Source: CAYNDB01 sp964395915 (GTDB taxonomy: Bacteria > Nitrospinota_A > UBA7883 > JAJRTC01). From it: 22,148 nucleotides of DNA. Where the stretch lies: positions 1 through 22,148 of the forward strand of contig CAYNDB010000032.1 in assembly GCA_964395915.1 (NCBI GenBank), given 5' to 3'. The first letter of the stretch is position 1. Each line of letters opens with the position of its first letter. Made by a program: the position numbers and the translations under genes. Under the pieces are notes generated by a model. It was given only the letters and a program-made list of their open reading frames with translations, had not been told where the DNA came from and searched no databases. This document shows positions 7,326 through 13,979 of this stretch, in pieces.

Positions 7326-8993
7326 GTGAATACTGACAAAACCGCAAAAGTAGCTTCAAGCATCAGCAAAGTATTGTCGATGGAAAAAGCCGGGGCCAAC
7401 TCCAATTATATGGAGGTGCCGATTGGTTTCACGCTGGCCTCCAGGTATATCATTGAGTCGAAAATAAGTGAAGGGGGAATGGGGGTGGTCTATGCCGCTT
7501 TCGACACGAAATTGCGCCAGACCAAAGCAATAAAGTTATTGAAAAAAGATATGAGCCAGAGCAAAACGATTGTGGCCAAGCTTATACAGGAAGCGAAAAT
7601 GGCCATGATGCTCTCCCATCCGGGGATCATGCGACTTATAAATTTTGAGCAGGACGGCCCATACGCATTCCTGTTAATGGAATATGTCAAAGGACGAACT
7701 CTTAAAGAACTGGCGGCGTCTCGGCCAGGTGGCAAGCTTAGCCAGGAGCTGGTAGGGAAGATAGGCTATATGATATGCGTCGCGCTGGAGTATGCGCATG
7801 ACAAAAATGTGATTCATCGAGATATCAAGCCCGCTAACATAATTATAAATGACGAGCTTAACTCTATTAAACTGATGGATTTCGGTATCGCCAGGATTCT
7901 TGCTCCGGCTTCGGAGGAACAGCCACAAATAGCAGGCACACTTTTTTATATCGCTCCGGAAGTATTTAATGGCGCTCCGCCAAGCCCAACGGTGGATATT
8001 TACGCCCTAGGGTTGTCATTGTACGAGCTGTTGGCGGGATCACACCCGTTCTACTGTTCGGATCCCAGGGAGGTTATCGATCATCACTTTAAAACCGCGC
8101 CTCCTCAACTCGAGGGAGTGGATCGCGCTCTATCCAATATAATTTTCCAGTGCGTCGAAAAAAAGCCTAACGCAAGGTTTCAGACAGCCGGCGCTCTAAA
8201 ACGGGCTTTTGCCAAAAATCTCGGGCTGGATGAAGAAGCGAATGTTACCAAGATGAAAACAAAAGTGGAGGCCGACAAACGTAGAGTCAGCCATGAGTTA
8301 AGACGTATAGAGCTGGAAAAAGAGCGTCTGGAGAACCAGCGTAAAGATATTGAAAGGGAGCGAAAACAACCGGCTCGTATGGCGCAGACTTCAACTTCTT
8401 CTTCCTCATCTGTTTCTATAACCGATACCATCGAAAACTTTTCGCCAGCGTTGCCGCTACTCGCCCTGTTTATTGGCGGTGTGGCGGGGATAGCCGGCGT
8501 GCTTGTCGCCGAGGGCAGCGCTCTCGATTTTGAGTCTGTTTCAAGTTACGGCGCCGCGTCTGTGATGATAGTCTGCGCAATCGCGGTGGCGGGGCCTGTC
8601 CTTGTAAACTATACTTCCCTGCGGGCATTGGCGGGAGCCGTCATAGGGGCTGTCCTTGGCTACATAGGGTTTAGTTTTGGTGACGCTTATGTAAACTATA
8701 CAGTGGAAAACGCGGTGTGGGTTCCATACAATTTTGTCATGTATATCGCCACTGCGCTCCCGCTTGCGGTTGGAGTCGGCCTTATTCACGTTGGTACTTG
8801 TGAGATATCGAAAACGGTTAAAATTACCGTTTTGGCCATCGTTGTGGCGCTTGCCTCCTCCATTTTCCCATATGTTGGGTTGGCGGAAGGGGCTTTCGGG
8901 CTTCTGGATGAAAAGGCTAACTACATATATACTCCATTAATGACAGGGCTCGTATGGGCCGCCGCCGGGTTTGCCGGGGCAGGTCAAGATTAG
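7326..8993 (+). CDS. Hanks-type Ser/Thr protein kinase with polytopic membrane C-terminus
   Basis: A 555-residue protein in three parts. Residues about 40-298 are a complete eukaryotic-like kinase domain: glycine loop SEGGMG (48-53), lysine K70 in KAIKLLK, glutamate E89, catalytic HRDIKPANI (D166), DFG at 185-187, and APE-like IAPE at 209-212. All catalytic residues are present, so it should be active. Residues about 305-350 are a charged coiled-coil-like stretch, followed by a serine-rich linker. Residues about 372-552 hold about five or six hydrophobic segments. The catalytic domain should face the cytoplasm. The start is GTG at 7326; an ATG at 7380 (Met19) is an alternative, and neither has a clear ribosome site. 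It is followed 58 bases later by the cytochrome b fusion gene on the same strand, so regulation of that redox protein is a reasonable guess. No PASTA domain is present. Confidence 0.9.
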   Translation: MNTDKTAKVASSISKVLSMEKAGANSNYMEVPIGFTLASRYIIESKISEGGMGVVYAAFDTKLRQTKAIKLLKKDMSQSKTIVAKLIQEAKMAMMLSHPGIMRLINFEQDGPYAFLLMEYVKGRTLKELAASRPGGKLSQELVGKIGYMICVALEYAHDKNVIHRDIKPANIIINDELNSIKLMDFGIARILAPASEEQPQIAGTLFYIAPEVFNGAPPSPTVDIYALGLSLYELLAGSHPFYCSDPREVIDHHFKTAPPQLEGVDRALSNIIFQCVEKKPNARFQTAGALKRAFAKNLGLDEEANVTKMKTKVEADKRRVSHELRRIELEKERLENQRKDIERERKQPARMAQTSTSSSSSVSITDTIENFSPALPLLALFIGGVAGIAGVLVAEGSALDFESVSSYGAASVMIVCAIAVAGPVLVNYTSLRALAGAVIGAVLGYIGFSFGDAYVNYTVENAVWVPYNFVMYIATALPLAVGVGLIHVGTCEISKTVKITVLAIVVALASSIFPYVGLAEGAFGLLDEKANYIYTPLMTGLVWAAAGFAGAGQD

Positions 8994-9051
8994 TCCTTGC
9001 CCGGCGGATATTGCGCGTTACTAATAACACCGATCCTGTGAGATCCCTTTT

Positions 9052-10977
9052 ATGGTTGAATCGATAGTCCGCTCCACAGAAGCCTGGGCAGACCGTTTTT
9101 TTTCACATAGGTTAAACCCTTTGCCGCAAGCCGGGGCAATTGTTTTCCTCCTTCTTACAGTTCTGACAGGGTCTGGAGCTATATTGTTTCTCTACTACTC
9201 TGTTGAGTTTAAAGAAGCATATCAATCGGTAGCGTACCTGCATGATGGAACTATCATTGGCGCCTTGGCGCGTGGTATGCACCGGTACTCTGCGGATCTT
9301 ATTTTCCTGTTCGCTTTGCTGCATATGCTTCGCTCTTTTTTTCTGGGAAAACACGGGGAGGGGAGATGGCGGTCGTGGCTGTCCGGGACAGGGTTGCTGA
9401 TGTTCCTGATATATCAGGGGGTGACAGGCTACATCCTGCCGTGGGACGAGAGGGCGCAAGCGGTTCTGAATGTAGTAATGGAGACAATATCGGCAATTCC
9501 CGGGATAGGGCCGGAAATCGCCAACGCCTTTTTAACGAATGATGGTATCAGTACAAGGAAAGTGATTTACATCCTGGCGTTGCACCTTGTTCCACCGATA
9601 GTTGCGCTCGGTTTCCTTGGTTTCCACTTTCAGCGTTTGCGCCGCCCAAAAATATGGCCTCAAAAGCCGCTTATCGTGGCTGTTATCGCGGGACTGGTCA
9701 TTTGCGCCGTTTTGCTGCCAGCGAAAAGCCTGGCTCCCGCCGATTTTTTTACAATACCAGGCCCTGTTTCATACGACTGGCTGCTACTTTCTCCTGTTGT
9801 GTTCATGAAATCTATGGGCCCTTCCGCATTCTGGATAACGGCCTTTATGGCGATCGTCCTGTTTGCTTCGGTTCCGATTATACTAAGCTATCGCAAGCGT
9901 GACGACTATGTGAGGCTTGACGAGCGGAAATGTGTCGGTTGCGGGTTATGCGCAGTTGATTGCCCTTATGGCGCCATAGAGCTCGATCCGCTTCCACCCG
10001 AGGAAAAACATCCGCTGATGGCGTGGATTGATGAGAAACGATGTGTCTCTTGCGCTGTATGCATAGGCTCGTGCGGTTTTGACGCGCTCGACATGCCGCA
10101 CAGAAAATGCGCCGATATACGTCTTGAGACGGAAACGTTTCTTGAGAAAAACGGCTCATCAAAAGGCGCTCCCATTATTATTTACGCCTGTAAAAACGCT
10201 CTCGACCTAAATGAAGTGAAAGAGAACATGGGAGCTGACGGGTTTGAAACCGTTTTCGTTCCACTATTGTGCGCAGGGCAGCTTTATTCTGGCTGGATTG
10301 AGGAAGACCTGAAAAAAGGCGCGGCTGGCGTCATGGTCATACGATGCGGATGGAACAGCTGCGCGGGCAGGGAAGGGGCGGCGTTTGCGGAGAACAGGAT
10401 TTATCACGAAAGAAAACCGTGGCTTAGAAAACGCGTTCCGCTGGAAAAGGTTCGGCTGGTTTCTTGTGATAAAAACCGTAGCGGACATGTATTGGGCCTG
10501 ATAAAGCAATTTAAACGGTGGCTTGAAAAAGAGAGCGGAACGTTTCAGAGTGAAAAAACAGCCATACCTGCGCCCAGTATGTTGGTCTCAACCACTATTG
10601 TTTTATTGTTTACCACAGGGTTTATATATTTTTCGAACATGCTTTGGGAAAGATGGGAATATGCGCTGGAGGATTGGAATAAGGGCCGGGTGATTGTTTC
10701 GCTTAATAGCCCCAAACCTGCCCGGTTAAAGGTGTCGATGAAAGACAAACTGTTGATTGACAAAAGGTTCTTTGATAAAGGCGATGGCGGACGAGGGACG
10801 ATTTATGAAAAAATAGCTGTCGATAGCCTGGCTTCCGATATTTTAGTTACCTTTCATTCAGGCTCTAAAGTCACTAAAACGTTGATTAAAGGGCCGATTG
10901 GCGCTGGTCGTGTGGTTGTGGTTCGGGAAAAAGCCGGGAAGTTAATTGTGGAAGGCTACAAAAATATAGGCGAATAA
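9052..10977 (+). CDS. Cytochrome b / double [4Fe-4S] / MvhD-like fusion protein
   Basis: A 641-residue redox protein with several domains. Residues 1-200 are a four-helix cytochrome b (b6/bc1 type) with heme histidines H77/H91 and H178/H192, both pairs 14 apart. Residues 205-280 add two more helices enclosing a loop (IPGPVSYDWLLLSP) that resembles the region of the quinol-oxidation motif, with SYDW in place of PEWY. Residues 290-345 are a bacterial ferredoxin unit with two CxxCxxCxxxC motifs (C294-C304 and C331-C341). Residues about 373-475 resemble the MvhD/FlpD hydrogenase iron-sulfur subunit, with C380, C407, C432 and C437 as possible [2Fe-2S] ligands. One more helix (about 510-528) leads to a C-terminal beta-rich segment, predicted outside the cytoplasm. 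It probably moves electrons between membrane quinones and a cytosolic donor or acceptor. Direction and partner are unknown. It lies between the kinase and ccmH-like genes. Confidence 0.87.
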   Translation: MVESIVRSTEAWADRFFSHRLNPLPQAGAIVFLLLTVLTGSGAILFLYYSVEFKEAYQSVAYLHDGTIIGALARGMHRYSADLIFLFALLHMLRSFFLGKHGEGRWRSWLSGTGLLMFLIYQGVTGYILPWDERAQAVLNVVMETISAIPGIGPEIANAFLTNDGISTRKVIYILALHLVPPIVALGFLGFHFQRLRRPKIWPQKPLIVAVIAGLVICAVLLPAKSLAPADFFTIPGPVSYDWLLLSPVVFMKSMGPSAFWITAFMAIVLFASVPIILSYRKRDDYVRLDERKCVGCGLCAVDCPYGAIELDPLPPEEKHPLMAWIDEKRCVSCAVCIGSCGFDALDMPHRKCADIRLETETFLEKNGSSKGAPIIIYACKNALDLNEVKENMGADGFETVFVPLLCAGQLYSGWIEEDLKKGAAGVMVIRCGWNSCAGREGAAFAENRIYHERKPWLRKRVPLEKVRLVSCDKNRSGHVLGLIKQFKRWLEKESGTFQSEKTAIPAPSMLVSTTIVLLFTTGFIYFSNMLWERWEYALEDWNKGRVIVSLNSPKPARLKVSMKDKLLIDKRFFDKGDGGRGTIYEKIAVDSLASDILVTFHSGSKVTKTLIKGPIGAGRVVVVREKAGKLIVEGYKNIGE

Positions 10978-11027
10978 TTCTTTGTGATATCATCAGAGGA
11001 AGAAAATATTTTGGAAGTGAATAGACT

Positions 11028-11540
11028 ATGAGGACGCTTGTTTTGGCTGTTGTTGTAACGCTTGCCTGTTTTGCGCAAAGCTCTGTTGCCGCGCCCTCGG
11101 CGACCGGTTCCAAGCCTAGCGTCGAGGAAGTGTTCAACAATATGCAGAATGAACTGATGTGTTTATGCGGTTGCAATTCAATGCTCAAAAAGTGTCCGCA
11201 TATCAATTGCGGTTTTGCGATACCCGAAAGGAAAGAGATACTTTCGCAGCTTAAAAGTGGAAAGAGCAAAGACGAGGTGATTACCTACCTTGTGGAAAAA
11301 CATGGAGAGCAAATTTTGAGCGCTCCTACAAAAAAAGGTTTTAACCTTGTCGGATACGCTACCCCCTTTATTGCTATAGTTCTTGTCGGGTCGCTGGTCG
11401 GCAAAACTGTTTCGAGATGGGTCCGGCGCGGGACGGAAGCTTCGTTAAATACCTCTGCGGCTTCCACCCCCAGGAAGGACAATGTTGATAAAGACCTTGC
11501 CGAACGCCTGAAAAAGGAGTTGGCGGATTTTGATGATTAA
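11028..11540 (+). CDS. ccmH: CcmH-like cytochrome c maturation protein, variant CxCxC motif
   Basis: A 170-residue protein with a signal peptide (residues about 1-21), a CcmH/CycL/NrfF-like domain, and a C-terminal membrane helix at about 106-126 followed by a basic cytoplasmic tail. CcmH reduces or holds apocytochrome c thiols in the periplasm before heme ligation. The usual LRCxxC motif is replaced here by LMCLCGC (C45, C47, C49), with further cysteines at C56 and C61. The downstream helix pattern IPERKEILSQLKSGKSKDEVITYLVEKHGEQIL is typical of the family (compare 'ir..i.eG.sd.eI...lv.rYGe.VL'). GGAAG ends 10 bases before the ATG and supports this start. It lies 50 bases after the cytochrome b fusion gene and 39 bases before the zinc-ribbon gene, and probably shares an operon with both. 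Confidence 0.85.
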   Translation: MRTLVLAVVVTLACFAQSSVAAPSATGSKPSVEEVFNNMQNELMCLCGCNSMLKKCPHINCGFAIPERKEILSQLKSGKSKDEVITYLVEKHGEQILSAPTKKGFNLVGYATPFIAIVLVGSLVGKTVSRWVRRGTEASLNTSAASTPRKDNVDKDLAERLKKELADFDD

Positions 11541-11579
11541 CATTATGATTTTAACCGGACAATTTTCGAGAGGATAGTG

Positions 11580-12008
11580 ATGCTGACTCTGATAGAACTT
11601 CTCTTGTTGGTCGGAACTCTGTTTGTAGTCTCTTTCCCCTTGTGGAATAAAAGGTTTGCCGAAGATATTGTCGAACTGAAGGAGAGTGAGCTTTCCGACC
11701 TTTTATACAGGAAAGACGCCTCGTTCATCGCGTTAAAAGACCTTGAGTTTGACCATAAGACAGGGAAAATAGACGACGTGGATTATGATGAGATGAAAGC
11801 GCGATTTGAGGGTGAGGCTCTTGACACGATAAAAAGAATAGATGACTATAAGCGCGGCTCCGATGCTGTCGGAACGGTCGATCAAAAGATCAAAACATCA
11901 GTAAAGTCAAAAACCGATATCGGTTATTGTGCGAGCTGTGGAGTCAGTGTTAAGGAATCTCACAAGTTCTGTTCTTCATGCGGCGTGTCCCTTCCCGATA
12001 CGGAATAG
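11580..12008 (+). CDS. CcmI-like membrane-anchored zinc-ribbon protein
   Basis: From the ATG at 11580 (GAGAGGA ends about 5 bases upstream; a GTG at 11577 would leave too little space) the protein has 142 residues. One membrane helix at about residues 2-20 is followed by a soluble region containing ALKDLEFDHKTGKIDDVDYDEMKARFEGEAL. This resembles the N-terminal part of CcmI-type proteins and of small proteins beside ccm genes in non-proteobacteria. The C-terminus holds a zinc ribbon with two CxxC pairs (YCASCG and FCSSCG). The likely role is an accessory step in c-type cytochrome maturation, inferred from its position directly after ccmH and from the 'LEFD..TGK...DY' motif. The zinc ribbon probably folds around one metal ion. 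It ends 3 bases before the convergent lipoprotein gene. Confidence 0.75.
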   Translation: MLTLIELLLLVGTLFVVSFPLWNKRFAEDIVELKESELSDLLYRKDASFIALKDLEFDHKTGKIDDVDYDEMKARFEGEALDTIKRIDDYKRGSDAVGTVDQKIKTSVKSKTDIGYCASCGVSVKESHKFCSSCGVSLPDTE

Positions 12009-12011
12009 CCG

Positions 12012-12548
12012 CTACAAATTATTGGGATATACCACGGTGAGGTGGGTGGCTTCTCCGTCATTATATGCGTATATAATCGTTTCCTCGCCTGATTCCGGAT
12101 TTTTCCATCGTCCCGCATAAAGACCGTTCAGGATATATGACCCGTTATCTTTATAGCCTTTTTTGGAAAATATTCCGGCGTATTCGGTTTCAACTTCCTT
12201 GAGGCTTGCGTTTATTTTCAGATGTAGTGTATTGTCACTTATACCCTTGATGCTGCTCAGTAAGCTGGCTTCAGGTAAAATAAGCGCATTTGGGATTGAC
12301 CCATTTTTCTCCGCCGATTTCGCTGAAACCGATAAGGAATGGGAGTCTTCTTTTTTCCCTAGCGAAACGCTTATCTCACCGTCTTTGCGATCCACTTTGG
12401 CTCCTGTGGCGGATTCCAGCATTTTTTGAGCTGTTTTTTCAACCACCGCTTTCTCCACTTCTTTGATTTTGGAACAGGCGACAACTCCAAAAATAAAAAA
12501 AGCGCCCAAAACGGTTACGCAAACAAGATAGAAAAAACGGCTATTCAA
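12012..12548 (-). CDS. Putative lipoprotein, unknown function
   Basis: A 178-residue protein whose N-terminus is a lipoprotein signal peptide ending in the lipobox VVAC (C25), so it should be lipidated and anchored in the inner or outer membrane. The mature part starts with a charged helix (KIKEVEKAVVEKTAQKMLES), then a Gly/Ser/Lys-rich stretch, then a C-terminal region with aromatic residues (KGYKDNGSYILNGLYAGRW and ETIIYAYNDGEATHLTVVYP). The C-terminal part could be a small beta-rich domain. I do not recognise the family. Its start codon overlaps the stop of the Crp/Fnr gene by 4 bases (ATGA), so the two are co-transcribed and probably coupled. It is convergent with the CcmI-like gene, 3 bases away. 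Confidence 0.75.
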   Translation of the reverse strand: MNSRFFYLVCVTVLGAFFIFGVVACSKIKEVEKAVVEKTAQKMLESATGAKVDRKDGEISVSLGKKEDSHSLSVSAKSAEKNGSIPNALILPEASLLSSIKGISDNTLHLKINASLKEVETEYAGIFSKKGYKDNGSYILNGLYAGRWKNPESGEETIIYAYNDGEATHLTVVYPNNL

Positions 12549-13216
12549 TGGACGCGCAGAAAAGAGGTTTTCATGATAAGCTTGCGTCCGCGCAACTCTA
12601 TGTCGCCATTTTTTGCAAGCGCCCGCATGGTTCTATAGATCGTTTTTTCCGAAATGCCCAGCCGTTGTGATATCTGCAGATAGGTAGGTCTGTCTTCAAG
12701 CCGGTAGATATCGTTTTCCATAACTCCATCACGAATAACCAGCGCTTTAAGGTAGTGAATAACTCTTTCCGTGCCATCCATAGCTCCAAGCCGCTCTATC
12801 ATTTCATCTGCGGAAAGGAGCCTGTCTATCAAGATGCGTGAGAGGTTTATAGCTATAGTGGGGTATAATCGCATAACATCAATAAACTTTTCCCCACTTA
12901 TTTTGTACAGCTTGGAATCACTCAGGGCGACCGCTGTGGCAGAGCGTATTTTACGCTTGAAAATGGTCATTTCGCCGACTATGTCGCCGCTGCCTATTGT
13001 GTAAACGATAATTTCTCTGCTGACATCGTTATCGATAATGATTTGCAGGGAACCTTCACACACCATATAAAGCCCGGTGCTTTCGTCATTTCTATAAAAG
13101 AGATAGGAGCCCTTGGATAAATTGACCGGAGTTAACCGCCACGTGATATCTTCCAGCTCTTTATTTGAAAGACCCGATAATATGTTGACTTTACTAAGAT
13201 TTGAAGCGTCTGTCAT
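12545..13216 (-). CDS. Crp/Fnr family transcriptional regulator
   Basis: A 223-residue regulator with two domains. An N-terminal cyclic-nucleotide-binding-like beta-barrel spans about 15-130 (LSKGSYLFYRNDESTGLYMV, GSGDIVGEMTIFKRKIRSATAVALS). A dimerisation helix follows, then a C-terminal winged helix-turn-helix at about 175-215 (YLQISQRLGISEKTIYRTMRALAKNGDI). It has only one cysteine (MVCEG), so it is not an oxygen-sensing [4Fe-4S] FNR. The GDIVGEM block keeps the position of the cAMP pocket glutamate, but the following residues (TIFKRKIRSA) match the usual GELAL...RSA only partly, so the ligand is open. The downstream lipoprotein gene overlaps it by 4 bases. The CarD-like gene ends 57 bases upstream. 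Confidence 0.92.
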   Translation of the reverse strand: MTDASNLSKVNILSGLSNKELEDITWRLTPVNLSKGSYLFYRNDESTGLYMVCEGSLQIIIDNDVSREIIVYTIGSGDIVGEMTIFKRKIRSATAVALSDSKLYKISGEKFIDVMRLYPTIAINLSRILIDRLLSADEMIERLGAMDGTERVIHYLKALVIRDGVMENDIYRLEDRPTYLQISQRLGISEKTIYRTMRALAKNGDIELRGRKLIMKTSFLRVH

Positions 13217-13228
13217 ATTACCATTGTG

Positions 13229-13242
13229 AGATTGCCATCTCG
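13229..13242. repeat. Small inverted repeat upstream of the Crp/Fnr gene
   Basis: GAGAT TGCC ATCTC forms a perfect 5-base stem with a 4-base loop, 12 bases before the regulator's start codon. It could be an operator (autoregulation) or an RNA hairpin limiting initiation. It does not match the TGTGA-N6-TCACA Crp consensus. Confidence 0.3.
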
Positions 13243-13259
13243 TTTTGGTCAGGCGATAT

Positions 13260-13271
13260 TTTTACGTAAAA
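13260..13271. repeat. 12-base palindrome just after the CarD-like stop codon
   Basis: TTTTACGTAAAA is a perfect palindrome 2 bases beyond the CarD-like stop codon, within the 57-base gap before the Crp/Fnr gene. Flanking AGGC and GCCT could extend it into a longer imperfect stem. A role as weak terminator or operator is possible. Confidence 0.3.
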
Positions 13272-13273
13272 GC

Positions 13274-13777
13274 CTAGTTTGATAGAGCTTTACTTAACAA
13301 CTTGGTGGCTTTTTCCTCGTGGATACCCTTGGCCTCCGCAATTTCACTTACAACAAGCTTTTGCGCATTGTCGAACACCTGTTGCTCACCAAAGGATAAG
13401 CCTTTTCTTTCCTTAAGAAAATAAAGATCACGGTAAACGAGAGCGACCTCAAATATCGAGCCGCTCTTGATCTTTTCCATGTAGGTTTTCTGACGCTTGT
13501 TCCAGTTGGACTCTATTCTTTTTTCGCCGCCGTCTTTAAGGATTCGCATGATTTTCGGCACTTCACGCTTGGTTATGAGACTTCTCATTCCCACAAAGTT
13601 AGCCTGTTTAATAGGGGCCATGATTTTCATGCCGCTTGTCTTGAAAAAAATGATATAGCACGACTCATTGACGCCCGCGACGCTTTTTTGCTCTATTTTT
13701 TCGATAGTGCCTATGCCGTGGGAAGGATAGATTATCTTTGAGCCGATTGGAAAGCTTGTCTGAGATTTTTGTTCCAT
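13274..13777 (-). CDS. CarD/CdnL-like RNA polymerase-interacting regulator
   Basis: A 167-residue protein with the CarD_TRCF RNA-polymerase-interaction domain at the N-terminus (residues about 8-70: FPIGSKIIYPSHGIGTIEKIEQ, MKIMAPIKQANFVGMRSL). A helical C-terminal domain follows (about 80-165: LVYRDLYFLKERKGLSFGEQQVFDNAQKLVVSEIA). This architecture is that of CarD/CdnL, which binds the RNA polymerase beta subunit and stabilises open complexes at rRNA and housekeeping promoters. A tryptophan (W92 in ESNWNKRQ), at the place where CarD wedges the upstream edge of the bubble, is present. It is preceded by a good promoter (TTGACG, 17 bases, TAGGAT). The minus-strand Crp/Fnr and lipoprotein genes follow it and may be co-transcribed. 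Confidence 0.92.
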   Translation of the reverse strand: MEQKSQTSFPIGSKIIYPSHGIGTIEKIEQKSVAGVNESCYIIFFKTSGMKIMAPIKQANFVGMRSLITKREVPKIMRILKDGGEKRIESNWNKRQKTYMEKIKSGSIFEVALVYRDLYFLKERKGLSFGEQQVFDNAQKLVVSEIAEAKGIHEEKATKLLSKALSN

Positions 13778-13821
13778 TATTGTGTATAAACCCTCATGTG
13801 ATAACTACGAAAGAGAGTCAC

Positions 13822-13850
13822 ATCCTAACAGAAGTTGTGGCTATCGTCAA
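13822..13850 (-). promoter_or_regulatory. Sigma-70-type promoter of the CarD-like gene
   Basis: On the minus strand, -35 TTGACG (13845-13850) and -10 TAGGAT (13822-13827) are separated by exactly 17 bases, with a TG extension (TGTTAGGAT). The predicted start site is about 38 bases before the ATG. This is the best-looking promoter in the window. Confidence 0.65.
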
Positions 13851-13979
13851 TTCACACGTTTAGAAAGGTATGTAATGATTGTACTTGAGGGTTAGACATA
13901 TAGTAATTATATCGGTAGATTTTGCCATTCTCCCGAAATTACCATGGAATTTGAGTCAGGATGGATTATCGTCTCTGTC

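Noticed and set aside
13217..13245. Crp-type operator upstream of the Crp/Fnr gene
   Set aside because: Only one TCACA half-site fits; the other half matches one base of five.
13789..13893. 8-base inverted repeat AACCCTCA / TGAGGGTT around the CarD-like promoter
   Set aside because: One arm lies upstream of the predicted transcription start, so it cannot form a leader hairpin over the ribosome site, and 8 bases over about 100 can occur by chance.
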